Below, piece after piece: positions 34,201-44,737 of a stretch of DNA of 64,000 nt (the stretch's first letter is position 1; each line of letters opens with the position of its first letter). The position numbers were made by a program, and so were the translations under genes. The notes under the pieces were generated by a model that was given only the letters and a program-made list of their open reading frames with translations, had not been told where the DNA came from and searched no databases. The stretch comes from Lolium rigidum. Lineage: Eukaryota > Streptophyta > Magnoliopsida > Poales > Poaceae. The DNA lies in NCBI RefSeq assembly GCF_022539505.1, contig NC_061510.1, forward strand, positions 97,480,292-97,544,291. Reading direction: 5' to 3'.

Positions 34201-36090
34201 GGTGGCAATAGTTTGAGAGTTTGAAGTTACTAAGAGCGCCAGTAAATAATAAAAGTAGACTAAAGCAAGAGAGTGTTGATTGAGTGTGTTCGTGATATGG
34301 TTGAGGGGTTCTCGAGGAGTGTAGGTTCCACCGCCAGTATTGGTACTACTTATGATTAGGATGAACTATGTATTTGGATATGTTATGTATGGTGAGAGGT
34401 CGGTAATAAGATGTACTAGTACATCTCCTAATAACCACTGCAATGACCTTCAGCAAATCACCTATTGATCCATCACAATTAAGGGTTTTCCCACGGTTAT
34501 TGATGCAAGCATAATGAGTCTCTCATTATTCCCTGATCCATATGGTAGAGCTCAGCCACGGTAATGTCACTTCCCGCCGTACACAATACCATAATTCAAA
34601 AGGTAATTTCCTCTCTTTTCCCGGAGGCAAATATTACGTGGTGCACTTCACATAACATCAAGAGAGAACTAACACATAATCATAGATCAAAGTTATAATT
34701 CATCTTTATTTGACATCATAATATTACTAGGGTTTTTCCATATCTCCCCAAGAACAAACGAACTAATCATACATGAGGGAAATCAACATCATTACAATAC
34801 TATGGGTTGAATATGAAGGTGCAATTGTATACAAGTCCAAATCCTAATAGAGTTTGGATCACAACCAAGTAGACAAAGGGGATCGGTGATGGAGACATTG
34901 ATGATAATGATGATGATGGAGATCGATGTGTTAGTCTCTTCTTCCTCGTGTGTGTTGGAGGAGATGGTGATGGAGGCGGCGGCTATGGACATAGCTGCGG
35001 CGGAGCGGTAGGACTCCACCCCCAAGGGCATGTATGGATTTATCCTCCTCCTTGGCTCCCCTCGTTATATAGGTACTCTGGAGGTCGGTTTCGGGAACCG
35101 ACGGAGCTCGGGGCTGAATATGCTCATCGGGTCTTCACAAATGGCGTTCGGTTTGACAAAACAAAGTCGACAGAGGTCCGTACGGCCGTACGATACGGTC
35201 GGGGTCTGCCCATACGATGGTCGCTAAACCTTTTGTTGTTTTGTTGTTTTTGTATTTTGTTCACCATTTCTTCATACGGACTCCGATTTAGGTGTTCTTT
35301 GGCTCGTTGGACTCGTATGGACGAGAGCTACACCATGGACTTAGTTTTTAAATATAAAATGTTGAAAAACATCAGTTTCCCCACACCTCATATGGCTAAG
35401 TGTGATGCTTGTAACTGTCCCACATTGTATCCTCTGGGTTCCTTTTGCCTCCCTTTATTCATGATTGTCCATAACACCTACACACATGTCAAAGACAAGG
35501 GAAAAATAGTAAAATCCTACTAAAACTACTAAATTTGCAAAGCTGAAAGTGAACAAAAACTCGTAAGTACACAAAATAGGCATGGATGTAGCTATATAGA
35601 GCATGAAATGAGTGATAATATAAGTAGTTGTATACTTAAAAAATAAGGTAGAAAGTGTTAAAATTTGGAGCTATCAACCTCCCCAAGCTTAGCTGTTACT
35701 CGCCCTCGAGTAACAAAGTGAAAAAGAATCATAGCAAGAAATAAACTTGGGTAGAAAAACTCAAGTATCGAGGTGATATCATATACTTCCCCAGGCTATG
35801 AGATTAAACTCACAAGTACGTTTAATCCGCAAGTCGTTCGAAGGCCAACAGAGTTGTTAAGGGTGTATACAAGATGAAAATATTTGTGTGTGAGTTTATG
35901 TGCTTAAGAAAAACGTAAAATAATCATGTAGGGCACATGTCATACTGGCCTAAACTAACCTTGTTATATTTTAGTTAACATATTAATGAGCAGGTGACTA
36001 ATGTAGCATTTTCTATTTTTGAACTTGAGTATATGTTTATGAAGGGACAGCATGAGGTAGGGCCCTAGGAGCATGTAAGGATGAGAGGCA
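34200..36090 (-). mobile_element. Athila-type fragment: LTR (upper end 35676) and 3' internal region
   Basis: At 35677-35695 the plus strand reads CCTCCCCAAGCTTAGC, the same polypurine-tract word as beside 27726. It is followed by TACTCGCCCTCGAGTA, shared with 27747-27764. The minus-strand LTR then starts TGATAGCTCC at 35676 and runs down to an uncertain end near 34200. The family differs from the other two Athila-type units. No coding sequence is recognisable. Confidence 0.5.
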
Positions 36091-36523
36091 GAAGAATATC
36101 TTTTTTTTAGTCAACATATTCTCCACTAATTTCATGAATTGTTTCAAATCTAAAAAAGGAAATTTAGCATACAAATTTGCTTGTGTAGATGACAACTCAT
36201 TCTTGTTGCTAAAAGAAATTTGTTCATGGAAATTTTACTTTGAAATGATCATCGAAAAAGTATTGTTGTAGGGGTACAAAGCTAGCTGGCCACACACCTC
36301 CTGGAAAGAAACTTCTTTATAGCTAGCTAGCTTCGTCTATGAAACATCTAGTCGAGCTATTGGCACTTCAACAATTCTCATTTAGTCATTTGCACAAGGG
36401 TGTGACTATTTCTCACTCAGTTGACTGAGAACTAATTTTATTCTCAGTTAGATGATGTCATTAAATTTCAGTTGCAACTCATTTTGTAATTCATGACTAC
36501 CACAAAATTAAGATGCAAATCAA
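36091..36523. other. Intergenic, no feature recognised
   Basis: AT-rich single-copy-looking DNA. Short palindromes (CTCAGTTGACTGAG at 36416-36429) are present but no gene. Confidence 0.4.
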
Positions 36524-37645
36524 ATGGTGTAACGGCTTTGCTCCGGTGTCCCCCCCCCCCCCCCCCCTCAACTCCATGGTTCTGAAAAATTGTAGCTGCT
36601 CCAGCTTTTTTTTGTTTTGATCTGTGAAGTTGCTCCAGCTTTTGGTACAAATACGTGTAGTTGGTTCCGCAGAACACAAAAACATGGATTGGTTGTTTAT
36701 ATGCGTTCCACTGCCACTGATAAGTGACCAGAACGTTACACACGTTTTATCTTTCTCCCCTCCTCTCTCAGGCATGTTTCCCAATGCCCAGACTCTTCCC
36801 CGATTTGACTCCACCGCTGCTTGATTCACGCCTGCCACCACCGAATCGAGGCTGCCGGCGAACGAATCAACTTACCTTCAGCCGGAGTCAAACTTATCCA
36901 AATCATTCTTGCTGCCACGCAAATCGAGTTGTAACTTGTTGCCGCCGCCAGAAACTTGTTGTGGCCACCTCAACCAACTTCGTCATGGGTGAGGCGGCGT
37001 GAGACGTAGTGGTGGCGACAGCAAGCTCCTAGCGATGGCGGCAGCAAGCTACAACTCGATTTGCGCGACGGCAAGAACGAATCAGATAAGTTTGACTCTG
37101 GCTAAAGGTACGTCGACTCGTTCGCTGGAGTCCACGATTCAGTGGCGACAAATGTAAATCGCATTGCAATGAAGTCAAATCAGTAGCAGTCTGATGTAAA
37201 TTACGGCCGCTCCATGTTTTTATGTTTATGTACCAAAAGCTAGAGCAGCTTGTAGTTAGTTTTTCAAATCCGTCTCCTCTCTTGAGTGCGTAATGGATTC
37301 GTAATTCTACTAGTATTTAAATATGGATCTGAAAACTGGTTCAAGATTTCTAATTACTCAGTGTTTGTGTACGTCAAGGCAGTGGCGGGTGGTTCAGCGC
37401 CGCCGCCATAGCCATCCTCACCGTCGTGGCTAGGCCAATTCCACAGCCAGGAAATACTTCGCCACGAGCGAGATGGACTTTCAGCCAAAGATTTAAGCGA
37501 TCACGCTGTGCGTCCCAGACATAACGAGGTGTGCTCTGCGTTTTTATATTTCACGGATGCAACTTCACGTATTTGTACTAAAAACTGGAGCAGCTCCAAC
37601 TTCTCAGAAGCTAGGGGGGACACCGAAGCACACCTCATGGTGTAA
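36524..37645. mobile_element. Mutator-like element with 9-bp target duplication and internal inverted repeats
   Basis: The 9-mer ATGGTGTAA occurs at 36524-36532 and 37637-37645. Just inside, the left end reads GCTCCGGTGTCCCCC and the right end, reverse-complemented, reads GCTTCGGTGTCCCCC. The similarity then extends discontinuously (CTGCTCCAGYTTTT, GTACAAATACGTG). A 9-bp duplication with long inverted ends is diagnostic of Mutator-type transposition. Nearer the centre a second inverted pair (36836-36968 and 37008-37147) is about 80 percent similar by eye. There is no transposase. The GC-rich interior (37380-37470) may be captured host sequence. An 18-C run lies at 36550-36567. Confidence 0.7.
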
Positions 37646-40003
37646 AACTTGACTGAGCACGAAGTTAGAATTCCTTTACACAAGGAAAACCAAGCCGGAC
37701 GAGGCAAAGTAGCTATACGTTCTACATAAACAAAGTGGCACGGTGGTCCGTCCACGGCTGGGTGGATCTTCCTCGTGATGACACACACACACGCGAAACA
37801 TAAATACACACACAGGGCAGCAGCCCAGCGCCAGTACAAGCTATATGGCGAAGAGAAGCTAGCGCAGACGGGGTTCAAACGAGGAGAGAATAAATGCGGC
37901 GGAGCCATGGCATGATGAGCTCACGTCGGTGGTTTTTGCCTGGAGCGGTAGTAGCGGCAGTTTGTCCCACTTCTCGATTGATCCTCGCTCGCAGTCTATC
38001 CATCGATCGATCACGTTGCATGACGCACGTCGCCCGAGGCCCATGAGGCTCTGCCGGTGGCGATCTCTGATGCCTTCCTCCGGCCGCTCCCTCCCCACCA
38101 CTGCGGCCACACTGTGCCGGCGTACGACGGACTACTGGCGACCGGCCTGCGTGGACGGGAAGGGGAGGTGAGGAATGCGGAGTCAGGGGGTAGGAAGCTG
38201 CACCGCTTGTCGGGTTGCCTCGTTCCGCGCTGCAGAATTACTAGCCCCAGCGAGCGAGCGGCATGATCGTGTCGTCGACGCAGGGGCCTGGCGCGCATCA
38301 TGGCGCCGGCCGGGCCGGGGATCTCATTCCGTTTCATGCTCGAGGAGATAGCTAGAGTCCTCCTCCCCCTCCTGCTCTTAGCCAATGGTCTACGGCTAGC
38401 TATCATCCAGCTGCCTTTGCTCCTCTTTAATCATGGGCTAAGATTCGTACTCGATAACCACAGTTGCTAATAGCGGGGATGAGTGATGCGCAACAACATT
38501 ACATTAGCCTGCTGTTCGCGTGGATTCTCTGTTTGCTTCAATCCTCCGCCCACGCAACCTGATGTTTAATTTTAAATGGGGATAAGCACTCCGGCTTCTC
38601 CATCAGGGTTGCCAAGCGGCACCCAATTCGTACCACTTTATAGTCAAGATCATGGTTGTATCATTAATTGTTGTATCCTCATACGTGTCGTAAGTATATT
38701 ACGATTTTATGATACTACCATGGCTAATCAATACGTATTGTGATGGTATATTAATCTCGTAGTATCTAACTCGTATCGCGATATGTATCATGGTATATTT
38801 AGTATCTCAATACATAAGCAATACCGTAAAATCCCATATCTATGCTAAAAAAATATGGACACAACCACATGGAGCTGAAGAGTAAAAGTTGTTGTGTAGT
38901 CTCAATGCTAACTAAGTATTTAAGCAATACAGTGTCCATAAGTTCAGGCGAGATGGGTTCAAAAAGGAGTTTCTATATGCAAGAAAGCAACAAATTACAC
39001 ATTTGTTTATACTAGTTGTCAAACATATCTAGTCTTTTTTTACAAGCTCATAAATAGTTTTTTAGAACTAATTTCATAATTAGTTATCTTTGTATCATGC
39101 ATTGGATGAGTCAATCCATATTTATAATATATAAATACATTATTTACATAATCAGATTCTATAAAAGACATAAAATATGCTTAAAATTCAAATTAAAGAT
39201 TAATTTTAAACTTATTTGAGGTATATCAGTAATATATACATATATTTTAATTACCATAAAAATCTTGTAGTACCGTGAATTCGTGATACTACGATATGAA
39301 TCTGCGACCGATATTGATAAGAAAAGGTTACAACCTAGTATCTCGATCAGAAGTTTGTTAGATTAGTTGTATCTTTTTTAAATAAATTTGTCTAGTTTGA
39401 ATTAAATAATGCTTTCCCGGGCTTATACGGATGCCGCTTGCATAATAACTTCTAAACATTTAAGTATAGCTCAAGGATTGCATAAAGTTGATAGAAAAAT
39501 AGACATTAAGAAACTAGTCCTCTATAAATCTTCTAGTATGCCGCCAAGCTATGCCGTAAATATCCCGAGCAAGCGTCATCCCATTGCACTCAACAACGAT
39601 AAACTTATCGAATGACTACAATTGAATCCAGTGTGAAGCCAAACAGATAACGTGTAAACAATTAGGGACTATTGTATTGTTAAAAACAAGATCATTTCTA
39701 AACAAAGGGACCAACATAAAGCTCAAGAACATATGGATACTATTGGTAGAGGGGAAATATTGTAAGTCATATAAAAAATATGCCACATAATTCAAGGGAA
39801 AGGGGAGGCCATAAACAAGTCTTCCATGATTTTCTCCGAATCACAAAAGAGAACACTTCTTACAACCTGCCAATTCCTTCAAGCCAGGTTATCCTTAGTG
39901 AGTAGAACCTTGTTGTTTATGAACCACTAGGTATCTTTATTTTTAGTGGGATTTACAGTTTCCATAAGTACCTACGGAGAAATCTATTGTAACCACTCGT
40001 ACA
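37646..40003. other. Gene-poor interval upstream of the bHLH gene
   Basis: Contains a GC-rich patch (about 37850-38410) with open frames on both strands but no recognisable protein. An AT-rich part (38640-39330) follows in which ATGATAC/GTATCAT words recur in both orientations, then anonymous sequence with a short ORF at 39409-39615 of no known similarity. None is supported as a gene. Confidence 0.4.
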
Positions 40004-40075
40004 GTTCGAATACATAGACTTAACCGTAAATGATCACATTGTGTAGAGTAACAGTATTGATTAACTTATGTGGTT
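40004..40075. repeat. Left copy of a long duplication flanking the LINE relic
   Basis: GTTCGAATACATAGACTTAACC and the following 50 bases reappear with changes at 40741-40830. Confidence 0.6.
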
Positions 40076-40740
40076 CTTGCATCGCAAAGTTCTGCTAACA
40101 AAAGATAACTTAGCTAAAAAGGAATGTGCAAGGGAGTAGAAGATGTTGTTTTTGTGATCAAGATGAAACGATACAACATTCATTCTCTTCACGTCCCGTC
40201 GCAAAAAATTGTGTGGCACATAGTTCATATGGCATTCAATATCAGCCCTCCAACTAATATAACAAATTTATTTGAGCTTTGGTTGGCGGGTGTTACGAAA
40301 AAAGATAAAGTGCAAATCAGAATTGGTGCGCTTTACTTTGGGACATATCGAACACTCGAAATGATTATATCTTTAACAATACAAAATCAATTTCTTTTAT
40401 GCAGGTTATCATGTTGGCTACGTATTGGATCCGTACGTCCTTCCTACAAATAACGGAGAAGCGCAATGATTTGGATACTAGGTGCAACCGGCTCGAGAAT
40501 GTTGCACAAGATTTATACAGTCAGTATGTGTGCAATTGTGGCTTGATCATAGACTAACATGTTAGTGATGTACCACTTCTTCTTTTCTTTATTTTTAATA
40601 TGGTTGATTCATGTATCGGCCATGTGTGGATATAATCTTTTTAGACCTAAATTTCAATAAAGTAATAAAAGTTGCATGCATCCATCGATGCAGAGGCTAA
40701 GCCGTTGTCTCATAGCGTAGCCATCGGTGAGATTGGTAAG
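40076..40740 (+). pseudogene. LINE ORF2 C-terminal relic (RT zinc-binding domain) and 3' end
   Basis: Around 40122-40453 the translation shows C-D-Q-D-E-T-like and K-I-V-W-x-I-V-H-M-A-F-N-I-S-P-P-T-N-I-T-N-L-F sequence split over frames, the zinc-binding domain that follows reverse transcriptase in plant LINEs. A LINE-like 3' end follows, with AATAAAGTAATAAAAG and a GCATCCATCGATGCAGAGGCT terminus. It is 5'-truncated and full of frameshifts. Flanking copies of a long direct repeat suggest a retained target duplication. Confidence 0.6.
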
Positions 40741-40830
40741 GTTCAAATACATAGACTTAACCCTAAATGACCACGCAGCCCTGGTGTAGAGTGTAGAGCA
40801 GTAACATAACTGATTAATTAGTGTGTATAA
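40741..40830. repeat. Right copy of the long duplication flanking the LINE relic
   Basis: Aligns with 40004-40075 (shared ATACATAGACTTAACC, TGTAGAG, GTAACA, TGATTAA words) with about 18 extra bases. Confidence 0.6.
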
Positions 40831-41306
40831 TCTCTTGCTGCGCCACCACAGGGGGAGGAGTGTATAGCAAGACAGAATGATTGTGTCTCTCGGGGAGGCG
40901 GGCGGGAGGAGGAAGCGTGGATTGGTAAAGTGAAGGGGGTGCTGCAGAACATGGGCCTTGACCGACGCATTCTTCGATCCATACGCATGAGTACATGACA
41001 CATATGCACAAAGGCACAGTGCGCGAGTACTCTCCTTCCTCCCTCTCCCCTTCCATGCAATCTTTTGGCTTTCCCGACTTCCCTTTTGCTGCCTCTTCCT
41101 TCTCGCAGACCTGATCGATCAGCTCCATCTCCACAGTCCCCCTCCTCCTAGCTTTCTCCTCCTGTCTCCATTACTCCGGCCTAGTTATTATGTTACCCTA
41201 CTAGCCTTTGCCCCCACAAGGCCATCGAAAGGCGTGGCAGCCAAGTTACACTACCAGGTCGGCCGGCCGGCGAGGAGAGAAAAGGCGAGACCTTTTTTCT
41301 TCTTCT

Positions 41307-41331
41307 GAGAGAGAGAGAGAGAGAGAGAGAG
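41307..41331. repeat. (GA)n tract upstream of the bHLH gene
   Basis: Twelve uninterrupted GA units about 290-310 bases before the start codon, followed at 41376-41388 by a GC dinucleotide run. GAGA-type tracts are binding sites for plant BBR/BPC factors, so a regulatory role is possible but not shown. Confidence 0.6.
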
Positions 41332-41457
41332 GAATCGGGGAGGGAGGTGGAGGTGGCCATAATTCTTGCGAGCTAGCGCGCGCGCGCGGCCGAGCAAGAT
41401 CATAAGCCAAAGACAAAAAGGCCGAAAGGCGAATCATGCTGCCACATGCCACAGCCC

Positions 41458-41465
41458 TATACAAA
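41458..41465 (+). promoter_or_regulatory. Putative TATA box of the bHLH gene
   Basis: TATACAAA about 160 bases before the ATG at 41618, in a GC/CT-rich leader that contains no intervening ATG. It is the only plausible TATA in the near-upstream region. Confidence 0.4.
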
Positions 41466-41617
41466 AGCTAGCCCTAGAGCGACCAGCAGAAGCATCCATC
41501 CATCTCGCCGATCGCCCACGCAAACTCCCGGCTTAGCTACATACTAGATAGATCCAGCGGCCGGCTTCCATCGTGTTGTTGCTTCCGCTCCGATCCAGTC
41601 GATCGATCGATCGGTCC

Positions 41618-44090
41618 ATGGGAGCTCATGGAGATCGCCGCCGCCACCGTCGTGAGGAGGTGGGGGTGCTGCTGGATGAAGACGAGGAGTTCGAGCAGCA
41701 CGGAGGAGGCTGCGGTGGCGGAGCGACGAGTGGGGTGGTGGAGCACGAATTAGAATTAGGCCAAGATGGTGGAGGCGGCATGGTGTTCGAGGCGAGCAGC
41801 AGCGTGGGGAGCGTGAGTGCGACCATGGGCCCGCCCCCGATCATGTGCTGGCCGCCGCCGGCCCCGTCGCTGTCGTCGCAGCAGCAACAGCTCCACCACC
41901 ATAACCTAGTCAGCGACGGCGGCGGCGGCGGCGGCCAGGGCCCCTTCTTCCCGATGCTACCGCCGCTGCCTCCGCAGCCTCCTCCGCCGCCGCCCTTCTT
42001 TGCGGACTTCTACGCCAGACGCGCGCTCCAGTTCGCGTACGACCACTCGGGCGGCGCGTCCTCCTCGTCCGACCCGCTCGGCGGCTTCGGCGCCGGGCTC
42101 TACATGGGCCACCACGGGCATGGCATGATGATGCCGCCGCCCTTCGGGCCGTCGCCGTTCGGGGACTTCGGGCGGATGACGGCGCAGGAGATCATGGACG
42201 CCAAGGCCCTGGCCGCGTCCAAGAGCCACAGCGAGGCCGAGCGCCGCCGCCGCGAGCGGATCAACTCTCACCTCGCCCGTCTCCGCAGCCTCCTGCCCAA
42301 CACGACCAAGGTATACTCTCCGGCTGCATAAATTCATGCATGCACCACCGCATATCCATTGTCCAAGCTAGCATGTGTGCACTTCTTCATACCCCAACCA
42401 ACATGCATGTGTGTGTGCATGCGCGCGAAGTCCAAGTCTCAAACACTCCATTGCCGGCTCTGCATTCCATGGTGTATTGTAATCATAGGGGTGAACCGAG
42501 CTATAGGAGACAACGGGAGCCGCCTAGTTGACACGAAAAAGCGAGACCAGCCCGGCCGGGAAGGAAACAAAAAGCTTGCAACTCGAGCGCTGCTGCTGGG
42601 CGCCGGCCTCTCGGAGGAGAGACAAACGCGCGAGCTCGTGTCAGGGACACTCGCAGAACACCGGCAAGAAAGCTGAGCAACTCGAGAGATCCTGCATGCT
42701 GGTTACCGCCCTGCTCCCAAGAATTCTCTACTCATAAACCCAGATCCTTCTGCAAGCCTAGCTATTCCCAAACAAGCCAAGACTAGAGTACACCATATCC
42801 TATGCCACTCAGCCACTGAGCTAAATCCCCTGGTGTTAAGAAAGCTGGTAGTGCTAGTAGCATGCATGGACCAAGTAGGTTTTAGATTTGCATCTCAAGA
42901 TCTTTACGGTCAAAAAGCAGCAATGCACTGTTGTTACTTGTTACCCTGTGTTCCAGTTTTGCTCTAGTGTTTTGTCCAAAAGTGTTTTGATTTTTCGATG
43001 GTGGATAAGTAGAAACACATATAGCTAGCTAGTGCTGCACGTATATAAACCCCAGGACCAGGACTAGGAGCAGGCCGGAGGTAGCTAGCTTAGGCCAGAT
43101 TTGACCGTGGGCATTGTAGGCGTGATAACAGAAGTATAAAGAATACGCAGAGTGGCGATCGATGGCTTGGTGCCCCACTAAACATGCACCAAAAGGAAGA
43201 AACACACAGATCAGTTGTGGAAGCGTGCATTCGAGCACCACCAACAGCAGCCAAGCCATGCACTAGTAAGCATTTTTTTTCCGTATTGATTACGCGCTGT
43301 TTGTGGAGATATCGAGTTCGAGTGAGTCCCACGCTCACTCGTCCGCTGGGAGGCATGCATGCCACGGCACGGCACGACCGGAAACCCCTTTTGCCCTTGC
43401 ATGCGTACGCCCCATCCATCATTCCTCCCATCCCATGCATGCGTCCTCCTCCCGTCACATTATAGCAAGCTCATCCTTCCATCCATTTAACAACTGCTCA
43501 ACTAGCTCGCTCGCGTGCGTCTCCTTTCCTTGCGATTTACGTATGTCTACGTGTTGGTATATCTGCAGACGGACAAGGCGTCGCTGCTGGCGGAGGTGAT
43601 CCAGCACGTCAAGGAGCTCAAGCGGCAGACGTCGGAGATCCGGGAGGAGGCCTGCCCGCTCCCCACCGAGTCCGACGAGCTCACCGTCGACGCCTCCAGC
43701 GACGACGACGGCCGCCTCCTCGTCCGCGCGTCTCTCTGCTGCGACGACCGTGCCGACCTCCTGCCCGACCTCATCCGCGCGCTCAAGGCGCTCCGCCTCC
43801 GCGCGCTCAAGGCCGAGATCACCACCCTCGGCGGCCGCGTCAAGAACGTGCTCCTCGTCACTGAGGACGACACCCTCGGCCCGTGCGGCGACGACGAGGA
43901 CGGCGCGCCGACGCCCATGTCGCCGCAGCACACCGTCGCGTCCATCCAGGAGGCGCTCAGGGCGGTCATGGAGCGCACCTCCTCCTCGCCCGGCGGCGGC
44001 GGCGAGGACTCCGGGGGATCGGCCAGCGGCGGGCTCAAGCGGCAGCGCACCACCAGCCTCTCGGCCATCCTCGAGAACCGCTCCATCTAG
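41618..44090 (+). CDS. bHLH transcription factor, TMO5-like/bHLH30 type (two exons: 41618-42310, 43569-44090)
   Basis: Predicted 404 aa. Exon 1 encodes a Gly/Pro/Gln-rich N-terminus and the basic region plus helix 1 (residues about 200-231). The H-E-R triad (His204, Glu208, Arg212) predicts G-box/E-box binding. The GT-AG phase-0 intron (42311-43568) splits the loop at T-T-K/T-D-K, and helix 2 (D-K-A-S-L-L-A-E-V-I-Q-H-V-K-E-L) opens exon 2. An ACT-like dimerisation region follows (about residues 265-330, ending G-G-R-V-K-N-V-L-L-V), then a Ser/Gly linker and a conserved-looking tail, K-R-Q-R-T-T-S-L-S-A-I-L-E-N. The basic region matches Arabidopsis bHLH30/TMO5-like proteins, which pair with LHW-type bHLHs in vascular cell division. 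Orthology is inferred, so no symbol is given. The ATG at 41618 has a strong context (CCATGG); upstream in-frame codons lack an ATG. No stop or frameshift, so it is likely functional. Confidence 0.93.
42311..43568 (+). other. Intron of the bHLH gene
   Basis: Donor AAG/GTATAC and acceptor CTGCAG/AC, phase 0. At 1258 bases it is moderately long. It contains several GCATGC/CATGCATG words (RY-like elements) near 43355-43445 but no recognisable transposon. Confidence 0.88.
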
Positions 44091-44636
44091 GCTAATTAAC
44101 ATCGATTCATCCGCGTACGTGATGATCTTTCGATCAGATGTGCAATACCAAAGGAAACGGGAGGAAACAGCGGTATAACACAACGTACATGCACCACAGT
44201 ACCCCTCATAGTATCTCAGTCTCATAGTTGATGACAGTAATACCGCGCACCTAGCTGCTAGTCATGGATCATTTGTTCCGATCCACAAGTGCCAAGTGCG
44301 CTACTGTTTTTCGCCTCTTTTCGATTAGTTTTTCTCGCCCAATTGATTTATACTAGTGTTTCTTTTGTTTGTGTGATCGAGGATTAGCTTGGTGTGTCTA
44401 CTATCTACAGATCTCTGCTGGATGGGATCGATCCCAGCGCGGTCAATATAGATCTTCTCTTTCCCTCTTCCAGATCAATGTTGTTAAACCCTTCGAAAAT
44501 TCCTTGCACATTCTTCTCAGACTGTGAACATGCTGAAACAAGCAATGTACTGCTATAGCTTGTTTAACTGGCTGCAGATGTAATTATCAAATATCTTTTC
44601 CCCTTTTCTCGAATATTTTTAATCAAATATCTTTAC
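44091..44636. other. 3' flank of the bHLH gene
   Basis: Presumed 3' UTR and downstream DNA. No clear poly(A) signal could be fixed and no other gene is seen. Confidence 0.4.
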
Positions 44637-44737
44637 TACTCCCTAAGTCCCGTGATAATTAACTCAAATTTATCTAGATTTGCAATCAAGACGTAAATCT
44701 AAACAAATCCTAGTCGCTTGTTATGGGAAATAGGTTA
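44637..44737. mobile_element. Degenerate Stowaway-like MITE
   Basis: Begins TACTCCCTAAGTCCCGTGATAA and ends with an imperfect reverse complement (TTATGGGAAATAGGTTA). Inner arms (ATTTATCTAGATTTG versus AAATCTAAACAAAT) also pair, giving a hairpin of about 100 bases with TA at both ends. This fits the Tc1/mariner-derived Stowaway structure. Confidence 0.6.

Noticed and set aside
39409..39615. Short plus-strand ORF
   Set aside because: No similarity, no splice context, AT-rich chance frame.
41573..41617. Upstream extension of the bHLH ORF
   Set aside because: The first codon of that extension is GTG, not ATG; the first in-frame ATG, with a good context, is 41618.
43455..44225. 256-codon minus-strand ORF over bHLH exon 2
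   Set aside because: A GC-rich shadow of the real exon; the plus strand has the domain, splice site and stop.
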